From: Pseudoips prasinana
Taxonomy: Eukaryota; Arthropoda; Insecta; Lepidoptera; Nolidae
DNA length: 64,000 nucleotides
Direction: 5' to 3'
NCBI GenBank assembly: GCA_951640165.1
Contig: OX621260.1
Location: 23,392,001-23,456,000, forward strand
Shown: positions 28,601 to 41,700 of the stretch, piece by piece
Layout: every line of letters begins with the position of its first letter
Position numbering within the stretch: position 1 is the first letter of the stretch
Notes under the pieces: generated by a model
Told to the model about the DNA's origin: nothing
The model's database searches: none
Seen by the model: the letters and a program-made list of their open reading frames with translations, nothing else
Position numbers and translations under genes: made by a program

Positions 28601-31600
28601 CGTATTCCATCTACATTGCCATTCATTTAGTAGTTCGTTATTTAAGTCAGCTATTGGCATAAATAGCCTGGTTATTTTCGCACGGTCGCGTAATGATAAG
28701 AAATCATTTTCTAAATTATCGCGCGTAGAATAATACATTGCTGCTCGTCTTTGTACTTCAAGATCAACCGGTAGTACACCCGCTAGGACAGGTAGGGCCT
28801 CTGTGCTCACTGTTCTATAGGCTTTACACAGAAATATCAACGCCAACCTTTGGCTTTGTAGTAATTTACGGCGAGCAGCTCCGATGGTAGCCCTATCAGC
28901 CCACACAGGCGAGCCGTAGCATATACACCCAAGATAGGTTGCCCCGTAAATGATTTTAAGAGTATTAAAAGAGAGGCCCCAGGTTGCCGTCGATATCCTT
29001 GTAAGTGCAAAAAAGTTTCGCTTAGCTTTTTCCCCAACTGATTTAATATGTTCTATAAACGAGAAATTCTTTTCTAAAACTAAACCCAAATAACAGGTTG
29101 ATATTTTGCGTTTTACAGTAACATTATTAAGTTTTACGCCCGGGGGGGATTTTAGTTCACCTTTAAGAAGGAGTTGGTAGGTTTTATGAGGAGCAAATGT
29201 AAGGCGATTTCTTTTACCCCATTCACTTATCATACTTAAGCAAGTTTGAGCCAGATTTTCCAACTCTCTCCTGGAGTTACCCTGTATAAGTAAGAGGCCA
29301 TCGTCAGCATATGCCGTTAGAGAGCAGCGTGATGGCAAGGGTAATGTCAAGAAGTCATCAAAACCCAAGTTCCAGAGATACGGCGCGAGCACTGAGCCCT
29401 GGGGGCAACCCATGGTTAACGATTTAGTGACTCTGAAGTGACCAAGCTTAAGAGTTGCAGAGCCATGTACGAAATAAGATGTGATTATCGAATATATATT
29501 ACTGTAACAACCGCGTAACTTAAGTTTTTGTAACAAAATTGGCCACCAAGTATTATTAAACGCCCCTGAAATATCTAGGAATATGGCCAAAAAGTATTTA
29601 CATTCGGACGAGTTTACAGCTTTCCTCACTGAGATAGCTGCGTCCACTGTCGATTTACCCGCAGTAAAACCAATTTCGCAGTAAAAACAAATTGATTTCC
29701 GTGAAATTTTAGTCCTCCCGGCAGCAATCGCGGTACAATAAGTCGTTCTAGAAGCTTGCCTAAGGAAGGCAGTAACGTTATTGGTCGGTATGACTTAGGG
29801 TCTTCAGGCAGTTTATCGCCATTTTTTGGTATAATACGAATAAAACCGCTGCGCCAAGAACGCGGAAAAGTCCCTTCAGATATGCAACGATTAAAAACTT
29901 TTAGTATTGAATCACCGGATTGTTTTGTGGCTTCTATTATCATTTTGTTGGATATTTTATCTTCACCTGAAGCTTTGTTAACAGGTAGCGATTTCACAGT
30001 ATTCATAAACTCATTAATTGTAGGAAGACTAGACATATAGGTAGCGGGTGGATTGTTTGCCCACTGTCTAATCTGCTTATGGTAGTCATTATCGTTCAAG
30101 GAACTATCATCAGGTATCATCGAATTAAGTAAGGATTCCGTGGTCTCCTCTATGCCACTGGTGTAGGTATTATTGATTTTTATGTTTTGAATATAAGCTA
30201 AATCTATAGACCTATTTGCTTTAAACTCATGGTATAGGGGCGACCACGGGCCTTCTTTATCTAATTTATCGACTATTTTTCTAATAAGATTGCCTTTGGA
30301 TTTCTCTATTGACGAGCGGTAACGTGAACGAGCTATTTTGAGATTTATATATGCATTATATATATAATCGCATCTTCGAATATTAGTGATAGGGACGCGG
30401 CCTATGGCAATATCGGCACAGTAGGTAAAAGTGTCCGACATCATTACAGCACATTCCTCTGTTGTTAGTTCATCCCGGGTGAAATCCCTGGCATGCGCGG
30501 CAAAAAGAGCTCTGAAAAAATCCCAATCGGCCCCTTTGAGCCGATATCAATAGTTACCGTAAATAGCCGTAGGTCTTTGTGCCAACCGAGGAACAAACTC
30601 GTACACGATTAAGCGGTGATCACTGGATGAAGCGTCAGGCAAAACACGCCATCCATCTATTCGGACGTCTGAGCTTGAAAAAGTGACGTCAATAAAAGAT
30701 TCGCCAGTAGGGCTACAATAAGTAGGCGGTGCATCAGGAGTGTTATGTATTGATAGATTCATCTCAGCGACGAAATCTTCGACGGCGTTCCGCCGTTCTG
30801 TATCGCTTGAACGGTATTTGCCATACCATAACGTAGAGGATGCGTTAACATCTGCGCCAATAATAATTTTGTGTCCTTTGAGGGACATCAAAACATGGCG
30901 CAAGTGATGTAAATGGGGACCGACAGGATCTGAATACTGAAAATAACAGCTCACTACGTAAACTTTCCAGGATGGGGATGATATTTCAGCGACAGCACAG
31001 TGTGACGTCATGAGGTTTCGCATAGCGCTTACCGTAAAATTAGTACGCGTTACGTAAATAGCAGCCCGTGATTTGTTGTCTAGCTGCACCAATTTATTTT
31101 TAAAACGCGCATATTGATATTGTTCTTATACAAGCACTATATCTAAGTTGTATTCATTGACTAAAGTTACCAACTCTGATGTCGCAACCCTATCGTTGTG
31201 AAGATTTAGCTGCCCTATTTTTAAGTAAGCCATATTAATATTTGGTATTTAGCACTAACTGCTCAAGTTTATGCTTAAATGTGGGGCAGTTATCCGAGCC
31301 GCATTTGTGGTCGTGAGGTTTTTTATATGTTTTACACGATGCACAAACTGGTTTAAATTCTGGGTCATTGTGGTGCTTACATGATTTTGTGGGATGTGCT
31401 TCTGCGCATAAGGCACAGGTAGGTAATTTATTACTACAGTACTTGAAAACATGCCCATATTGCTGGCAGTTTAAACACCGAACTACCTCTAAATCATGGG
31501 TACCAGGCGATGATATACATACTTATATAGATAGATAAATACTTAAATACATAGAAAACATCCATGACTCAGAAACAAATATTCGTGCTCATCACACCAA

Positions 31601-32758
31601 TATTTGCACTTACCGGGATTCGAACCCAGGACCACCAGCTTCGTAGGCAGGAGCACTACCAACTAGGCTACGGTGATCGTCAGGATCGTAATTAGGATGA
31701 AGAAGAAACATGTACTTTAATCTGTTACTTTGGCGGACGGGAGCTGTCCGGGCGAGCTTAGTACCGCCATATAAAACGACACGAAAATAAAGAATAAACA
31801 ACCTCTCACAGTATTTTTAAATATTTCCTTCTGTCAATAACGAACTCATAAAATAAAAATTTATCCAATTTGGTGCAGTCGTTTGAAAGTTATGAGCGTA
31901 CAAATTTTTATTAATATAGTTAATAATAATAATAATTTATTTTTTCTAAGATTAACATTGGTATTCTAGATTGATCAATAATTTTAGGTAGTAAGATATA
32001 CAAATAAATTATAGCTTGAGGTTAAATAAAAATTGCCTCAAGATAAAGACCACTAGAAAAATACAAAAAATAACATTAAGTTAAATGATGTTCAGTGTTA
32101 ATACTCACGTTCTAGTATTGCCGTAGCAGTTCCATTGCGGCGCTATTAATTTCACGTCGAAGTAGAAAGGCGGCTCATACTTCCTGTTTTTCATTTTCTC
32201 CCTGGAAATTAAATATTATTAAAATATTGGTGCTATTTTTTTTTATATTTCATGAAAGAGATTAAATATGGAAATGTTTGATTTTCGTATACCCTTTTTT
32301 AATGTAAACACGAAATATAACCACAAGGAAAGGACAATGGGCATTATTGTAGGAGCTGTGTCCCAACCCTTGTAACAAGTTGCGAGTAGTATAAACATGT
32401 TCAATTAAGCTTTTTTATGATCAATATTCATTTCATTTATTTCATAACAATTTTTACACTGTATTGAAAATAACTAAAAAATAACTAATAATAATTATGC
32501 TAAAAACAAAAAAAAAATACATTACAAATTCCCATACAAAGTCAAAAATAAAAACATTACACATACCAATACACATGTCAAAAATTTAAAATAAAATATC
32601 AATAAAAATAGTTAGCATTAATAGGTCTAGATATAATAATATGTATGACGGAGAAACTCATCAAGGGTGTAGTAGCTAATATGCTAAGATTTTACTGTTA
32701 TTGCGTGCAGGTCAAAAGTTACTTGGCTTCAAGTGAAAAAATGAGAGAGAGAGAGAGA

Positions 32759-32796
<38 letters not shown>

Positions 32797-35700
32797 ATGC
32801 GCACGCCGCACAGCTGCAAAAAGTGTCGTGATAACTTTTCGTAAGAATTTTTTCCGTCTAGCCCCCTTTCACAACGCGCGATAAGGAACTTCGTTCCAAT
32901 AATTTCTTTTGGTGAGTAAAAAACAAACAAAGTGAAAACATCTTCTGAATATTTTGGAATATTGATCTCACAAGACGATAACCATTACCAGTCTTCCAGC
33001 GTCTAATAGCGAGCCTCACACGCGGATCTTTCGTTCATCTAGTAGGGGGCTTGCCCACGCTACGTCTTCCCATTCGTGTCAACACGGCAATTGTGGTGAT
33101 CTTTAGGAGAGGACTTTGTCCATGAGTGGACGTCTTTCGGTTGATAAAATGATGATGGTGAATATGATCAAAGCACATTCTACGAAAGTGATGACAATAG
33201 GAATTATTTTCGCCGTGATGAAAAAGGATTGTCCAGGATTCACCACGAATACCCTAGGCCTAAATCGCGTCAGCCTCAAATCAAAATTCCTTTCCTTTCC
33301 AAAAACTTTCAGGGGGGGTACCGGTTAAGTCGCTGGACATCGTGATAGTGATAGTATCGACATAGTGATAAAATAATTCGTTCAATCGGCTTCCATTTGC
33401 ACATGTGGCGTCATAAATGGTCCGGAATCAATTGTCAACGTTGAAGCCGATTTAATTTAGTCATTTTTAACGTTTATTTATTTGAACGCCATTCACGAAA
33501 ACGATGTTCGGCGGCTTAGCCGGTAGAACCCCTGATCCGGCCAACTTTTGCTCCTAAACGACTTAGAAGCATTGCGTGAAAATTGACAATAGTACAATCT
33601 TCCTAAACGACATTTTGCATGACTAAGTTTAAAGCTTGGAATATCTCAACAGAGTAAACAATTGTCTATCAATGTTCATAAGTAGCTATTGAAAGATTTT
33701 CCTCAATTTTCTCTCTGAGTGGTTCGAGCAACAAAATAAACGGAGCTGAATTGGTTGTTCAATGATCGTTTAAAATATTAATTGCACCTTTTTCATTATA
33801 TAAAATGGCGAAATTTTTTGTTTGCCATTACATCTCTCTGCTAGCCTGAAGAATTGCCATACTGAAGTGGCATTGGGCACGACACATAGCTCGTAGAACC
33901 GACGGCCACTGGGCCGAAAGGTTCTCGAGTGGCGACCACGATCTGGTAGGAGCAGCGTGGGCAGGCAAGATTGTCGGTCCACCAGGGTATAATACCGCCA
34001 ACTCCCAAACTTCGGGCTGAGAAATTAAACTTTTTACAGAAAAGTCCCAAAATCTCCTTGGGGCCGACCCGGGATTTGAACCCAAGACCTCGTTCTATGT
34101 GGGTAACACGCTACCGCTAGACCAACGAGGATCGTATGAAAAAAATGGAGCATACATAGAACAGATCTTCTTATCGTGTCGATGGTAAGAATTAGATTTT
34201 ATCTTCCCAAAATTGGGCAACGCTGATCGCTTTGGTTGAAGCGTCAAACAAGTCCTGAAGGGAACAAGAGACTGGACCAGAGGGACAATCAGATAAATGT
34301 GCCATACTTTGTGGTGACACGCCGCACTCGCAGATATTTTGTGATGTGGGAATGTAACCCATTTGCACATGTTTTCTTTGGATCTACCAACCTGGGTACG
34401 TAGTCTATTAATTGCTCTGGCTTTCTGTGCATAGAATTGATGAGCGGAAAGCTTAAAGAACTGTGTATATAATCATATATATTTTTAATTGAAGTAAGTA
34501 TCTCGAAGATATTCGTGGACTTACTCGGCCCGAGCGCTGAACGCTACCGGAGCTATTCCAGCCGGTCCACTGAAGACTTTCTGGGTAGCAGAGTAGACTG
34601 CATCCACACCCCATTCATCCATGAGGAACGGCACGCCACCCAGAGACACTACTGTGTCCACTATTAATAATGCTCCATATCTGAAACGAAAACGTATCAA
34701 TAGCAATTATTTTAGTCTTAATATAATATTCTGGGACATTATATACTCCCGGCCGTCTGATCCCAAACTAAGCCGAGCTAGTACTTTGGAAACCAAAATA
34801 ACTGATACAATACATACTATTTTTCTTTTGTAAATAAACATTTCTATAGATAATTACACCCAGACTCAGGACAAACAGACATGTTCATGCAGACAAATAT
34901 CTGTCCTGGGTGGGAATGGAACTCACGATCTGCTGTATGAAGGACAGTTATATGTACCAATCACCATAGCAATGTAAGATTCCTTCTATCATTTTGTACA
35001 GAACCTTAAAAGCGAACATATGAATTATCCTACTAATACTATAACGTTTGTGAGTGTGTGAGTGTGTATGTTTGTTACTTATTCACGTCTAAACGGCTGG
35101 AGCGATTTTAATAAAATTTGGTATGGAGTTAGCTAATATCCTAGATTAACACATAGGCTATAATTTATAAAGTTTAACACGGGTAAAACGGCAGGGCACC
35201 GCTAGTCTAACATAAAAATCACACTGCCATGAAAGTATGTCTTTTTTAAGTTAGTTACTCTAATAAAAAGTTAAATTCAGAGATGAAATTAATGAAAAAC
35301 TTGTTATCGGAACTTAAACAGTTCTTGGTATTTTCCACAGTAGGTATGCTAATTGCAGGCTCCTTCACAGGATGCGATTAAGGAATTTTCAAGTAGAACG
35401 TATGTAGACCTAAATCTCACCAAATGGCCTAGATGAGTCACGGAGAACAACTGTATTATATTTGATAGGAATATGGATAATTGTATATAATAAAATCGTA
35501 GGAAAGTCAAAATCGATTGTACATTTAAAAAAAAAAATCAATGAACACCAGCTAAGTCGCCGAACATCTATTTCTTAAATGGCGTTCAAATAAATAAAGG
35601 TTAAAAATGACTTAATCAATCGTTAAATCGGCTTCCATGAGCAAATGTGACGTCATAAATGGTCCGCAATCGATTGTCAACGTTGAAGCCGATTTAACGA

Positions 35701-38700
35701 TTGATTGAGTCACTTTTAACCTATATTTATTTGAACGCCATTTAAGAAATAGATGTTCGGTGTCATTACCCAGTAGAGCCTCTGTTCATTGATTATTTTT
35801 ATTGGGGCGTGATCTACAATCGATATAGAGGCCAAAAATATAGTTTTTAGAATTATTGTCCGTTTGTCTGTATGTATGTCCCGGCTAAACTCAAAAAGTA
35901 CTCCATGGATTTACTTATAATTTTGCATGAATATTAATAAGAGGTCGGGTCAACATATAGACTACATATTATCACGCTATCACCTACGGAGGAGGAGCTG
36001 TGATAATTTATAAAATTTTACGCGTGTAAAACCGGAGCGCACAGCTAGTCATTGTATTAAAAGTCTTTTTATAATTAAATGAAATATTGCATCGCAATAT
36101 GACGGGCCTGTTGGCGTGGTTGGCAAATGCTTGCTTTTCACGCCAGAGGTCGTGGGTTCGATTCCCACCCGGGACAGATATTTGTGTGCATGGACATGTC
36201 TGTTTGTCCTGTGTATGGGTGTAATTATCTATATAAGTATGTATTTACAAAAGAAAAGTAGTAAATGTAATATATCAGTTATCTAGTTTCCATAGTACAA
36301 GCTCTGCTTAGTTTGGGATCAGATGGTTAGGTTTAAGACGTTTATTTCTCATAAAGAATACAATTAATTTTTGTGAGAAATACAGGATATTTGATATTTA
36401 TAGCATTATTCGCAATGCAATTTGGAAGGTATTATCAATATGATATGATCTTTCACATGCAACTGTGAACATATCAGTCGGCCATGTTTATAGAAAACAC
36501 AGCCGATAGATAATACCTACATCCTCCGGAAGGGTGTTAGCAAAGGAATCGTAAATTTGATCTGCCAGCGTGTATCGTTCGTAGCTTAACGCAGAGCGCC
36601 TACCCCGGATTGGTAGATGGTGCAGGTTCGAGACCCGCCGCACGATCAAATTTATGATTTCCCATTTTTGAGATTAAATACAGGATACTTAATTTAAGCT
36701 TATTACTATACTAAAAGGAATTCAAAAAGCCGTTTTGAGTAAGTATGAGTAAGATGGCCGTGTGTGAATAATGTCCCAGAATTATATTCAAATTCTTATT
36801 AATATCAAATCAAATATTGCATCACACCTTATTGCATAGTCTAGTTACCCGCTCATCTCGTACGATAGTAATACCCAAGTTTCAAATAAAACAGAGAACG
36901 AATGTAATTAAATTATATATATCTAGTTAACACACTACCATCTGATCCCAAACTAGGCAAAGCTTGTACTATGACAACCAGACAACTGATAAACATACTT
37001 ATATATTTCTAAATACATACATATTATAGATAAATTACACCCAGACACAGAACAAATCAATGTGCTCAACACACAAAGATTTCACAGACCAACAGGTCAG
37101 TAAGCTAATAAATATATGGTATAAGACTATACAAGCCGAACCTTGTCGTGTGCCTTGGTTCGATGTTGATCAACTCAGTAGGAACTATGTGAAATTAATG
37201 TTAAGACTTCGCTCTGGACACTATCCATCAGCGAAGTTTGCATTCCTTATGAAAAAAGCTGATTCGCCAAATTGCAGAGAATGTAATCAGATTGAGGACG
37301 TGCAACATTTGCTGATGGATTGTACCCGAAACAAGCGTGAGAGGGAGTCACTTTTGAGGGAACTAGACCTAAATAAATTAAACGTAGGGTTAATCCAGTC
37401 AATTTTATCTCAACCAACTTCAGAAGGTGCTAGAAAGTTATGCCGTTTAATAACAGTTCTTCATCTGTGACTCTATTTCACCCTTATCACAAATTATATT
37501 AATAGATACACATATTATTTAGTTGTTCAATGTAGTTGAAGTATAATATTAAGTTCTAATGTTATTTAATGTAAAAGGCACGATGGGGTTGGCATATCTG
37601 TTTATATAAAAACGCCCAAATAAAAATATAGTTAAAATAAAAAAAAAATACAGAACAAATTGTCGTGTCCATCACACAAAGATTTGTCCCGGGTGGGAAT
37701 CGAACCCACGACCTCTGGCGTAGCAGTCAGGGTCACTTCACTAACCACTAGACCAACAGACCAGTCGAAGCTGTTTAACGCGGGTATAACCGCGGGACAC
37801 AGCTAGTAATTGTATTAAAAGACTTTTATTACCAAATCAAATATTGCATCACACCTTATTGCATAGTCTAGTTACCCGCTCATCTCGTACGATAAGTAAA
37901 AACCAAGTTTCAAATAAAACAGAGAACGAATGTAATTAAATTGTTCAGTCTTCGAGCTCTACTTGCAGTATTCTTCAGCGATCAAATAGTTTTTCTGCTA
38001 AACTACGCTGCTTTTTTAATTTGGAAATGAAAGGAGAAATGGTTTTTTGCACAGATTGGATAAAACCAGTCGTAGTTTTTACTACTGTTCGTTTGGTTTA
38101 CAGTTGGCTTAATAGATGTGTGCAAATTCGTTAACAAAGTTAACAAACAGATTTGAGTGGGTTTCCTACAATGTGTATGTGGTTCGAGAATTAATGCATT
38201 AAGTTCCAACAGTTGTACACGATCGCGGTCGATATGTACAGGTTTAGGTGTATATACTGGTAGAAACTTATTAATTTTATTTTTAAGCGAAAAGAAGAAA
38301 ATAATTAAAGTATTTTAATTTAATTTAATATCTAGAGACAATGTCACACAGATCATCCTAGCCCCAAACTAAGCAAAGCTTGTACTATGGGTACCAGGCG
38401 ACGATATATATATTTATATAGATCGATAAATCTATACAAATAAATAAAATTTGAGTGTCTGTTTGTAACCGGTTTTTACTACATTAATATGAATATATAT
38501 ACGGTACATACACCAAAATGACATTTTTTACAATTTTTGTCTGTCTGTTTGTTCCGGCTAATCTCTGAAATGGCTGGACCGATTTTGACAGGACACATAT
38601 TGGCAGGTAGCTGATGTAATAAGGAGTAACTTAGGCTACTTTTATTTAAGAAAAAGTCTTTTATTTTACAAGAAAAACTAAATAAACTAATTAACACGCG

Positions 38701-41700
38701 GACGAAGTCGCGGGCACTGCTAGTACTTATATATAAATAGAAAACATCCATGAGTCAGAAACAAATATTCGTGCTCATCACACAAATATTTACACTTACC
38801 GGGATTCGAACCCAGGACCACCAGCTTCGTAGGCAGGAGCACTACCAACTAGGCTACGGTGACCGTAGTATTCACCAGTATTATGTCTCTACTCTGCTTT
38901 AAGCACATTGAGCATTGTTTAGGGGAACAAAAATCATGGAACTCGCGTTATCGTCGCCGAACGCTTTCCATGAGACAACTCATGGAAAGCGTTGCGAGAC
39001 GATACAGTGTATACTGTGTATATATGTATGTGTACTATTTGGGTAAAAAAAAAGCGTGCAAAATATGTTTATTTCGGGTAACTAATTGCTACAGAATATA
39101 CAAACATAATAAAATACAATAACAAAATTAATAATGAAAAATAACAGCAAATTAATAATAACACACACGATACTAATTGATTAATAGATAAATATACATA
39201 TATTTAAATTAAATAACGCTATATTTAGATATACCTCCGTGCGTTATCAGTATACATTATATATAGGTATAGGTACAAAGAGTTTATCTCAATTTGAAGT
39301 GTCAACTATTAAATTGTATATTATTTAGATTACTAGTGTAAAAAATTGATTTCACTTCCGTCGGCAGTACCAAAAGACTTAACCGCATGACTACTATACC
39401 GTCATCTGATTCCAAACTAGGCAGAGCCTGTACTGTAACAACCAGATATCTGATAAACAACAAGACTTATATATTTCTAAATATATATTTTTGATAAATA
39501 ACACCCAGACACAGGACAAATACTCACCATAAAGATGTTTTTTGATGTGAAACATCTATAGCCGCACGTAAAACAGATTTCTGGCGTGGCGACGCATGCC
39601 GTGGCGACGCGTCGCCACGCTAGGTATACGATAGTAGTGTGTACGGTGTGGCGACGCGTCGCCATGCGCAATCGACTTTTATTTTATCATTATGACATAT
39701 TTAGTTCTAGTAATAATGTCGATGTTTCACATCTGCCAGGCGTCCCGTGACGGCTCACATTTTTTTATATTAAAGGGCGACAAACGATCAAGTGGATAAC
39801 CTGATGGTAAGTGATCACCGCCGCCCATGGACACTCGCGACACCAGAGGAGTTGCGGGTGCGTTGCCGGCCTTTGAGAGTTAGCAAACAAGTGTTGCTGA
39901 CCCTTCCCCCCACCCCAATGAGCTCTGGCGACCTTACTCACACTCGGAATCACAACATTAAAATTATTAATGTTATTATTAAGGAATGTCTTCTGTAAGG
40001 TGGAGGTACTTCCCCAGTCGGGCTGCTCTTTGAGCGAATGAACGCTATGCCCTACCTTTCTTGACTAGACTTGGCCTGGGTGGGGATCGAATCCACGATC
40101 TCTGGCGTAGTAGTCAGGGTCACTAACCACTCCCACAGGACAACAGGGCAATTAAAGATTAATCTCATAATGATATGACGGTCACCGTAGCCTAGTTGGT
40201 AGTGGTCCTGGGTTCGAATCCCGGTAAGTGCAAATATTTGTGTGATGAGCACGAATATTTGTTTCTGAGTCATGGATGTTTTCTATGTATATAAGTATTT
40301 ATCTATCTATATAAGTATGTATATCGTCGCCTGGTACCCATAGTACAAGCTTTGCTTAGTTTGGGGCTAGGATGATCTGTGTGACATTGTCCCCAGATAT
40401 TATTATTATTGTTATAGATATAGTAGGCGAGAACTCTAATTACTCTTAACAAACTATTTGTGTGACCCGTAAATTGTTGTTCTGGGTCTGGATGTACTTT
40501 GTGTCCGTCAACTATATTTTTATTATGTTTGAAAAGTACCCTGCGATACACGACTTCATTTCCATTATGTGTGTGTAAAGGCGAACCAAAGTCACCGACA
40601 TAGCCCGAAGAATTGCAAAACTGAAGTGGCAGTGGGCGGGGCACATAGCTCGTAGAACCGACGGCCGTTGGAGTAGAAAGGTTCTCAAGTGGCGACTAGG
40701 AACCGGAAGACACAGCGTGGGCAGGCCCCCTACAAGATGGACCGATGATCTTGTGCGGGTCGTTGGAAACTGCTGGATCCGAATAGCGCAAGACCGGCAA
40801 TTGTGGAGATTTTTGGGGGAGGCCTTTGTCCAGCTGTGGACGTCTTTCGGCTGATATGATGATGATGATAATGATGTGTGAGTTGTTTTTGAAAATAATA
40901 ATAAGAATTGCTGTAGCGCAGGTATTCTAGTTGGCCTACATTGATTGACGCCTTTTGATATGTACTTACATGAAAAATATAATATTTAAAAAAAAAACAT
41001 TCAAGACCATTTTGATCTTATATATCTAAGTGGTCTAACGAACACAACGTTCTTAAATTGGATCTCAACACTAAAACGAGGTCTGAAAGCGCTTAAAATA
41101 TCATGTTAACGGCAAATTGTTTTACTCTAAATAAAAGAAATACAGAGCTCGTTTTACGTGTTAAAAATGTTACTTAGAGCGAGTCTAGGTGAGACTGTAA
41201 CGCTAGACAGACTTAAACTCATTAACTATTTGACATCTTGATACAGGTTTTTCAGGTATTCTTTTAGACATTACGTTTTCCCTCTATTTTTGCTATGTTG
41301 TTAAGTGATTTTATTTACTAAGAAAGACTAGCCATATATTATGTTATATGTGTGTTATGTATTGTTTTTAATAATTCATTTCTTTTACACTTTTCGCGTA
41401 TTGGTCTTCTTGTTGTGTTGTTAGTGATCGTGAGTACTAAGCCACAGGTCGTGGGTTCGGTCTCCTGCCTGGACAAATCTTTCAATCAATCATTTATTTA
41501 ATTGCTGAACACAAGTGCAGTAATAAGGATGTTATACATATTAAAACTAGCTGTGCCCCGCGGTGTTACCCGCGTAAAATTTTATAAATTTTCTTTGCTA
41601 TAAACCTCACGGAGCCCGAGAGCTTTCCAACGAATGCAAAACCGTGGAAATCGGTTCGTGCGTTCTGTAGTTATAGCGTCAGGAAGGAAAACCCGACTTA

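Larger units (their letters stand above)
27892..31495 (-). mobile_element. R1-clade-like LINE inserted in a SINE, with target duplication
   Basis: A poly(A) tail (27892-27906 as T on the + strand) marks the 3' end. The 5' end breaks inside ORF1 at 31495. ATGGGTACCA occurs immediately outside both ends (27882-27891 and 31496-31505), a 10-bp target-site duplication. From 5' to 3' it has gag zinc knuckles, endonuclease, RT and a C-terminal Cys-His motif, with several frameshifts/stops. Confidence 0.85.

Noticed and set aside
31500..31680. tRNA genes (also 36112, 37650, 40175, 46840, 51985, 59585, 61070)
   Set aside because: Box A/B-like heads are present, but they belong to repeated SINEs with long common tails and do not fold as clean tRNAs by eye.
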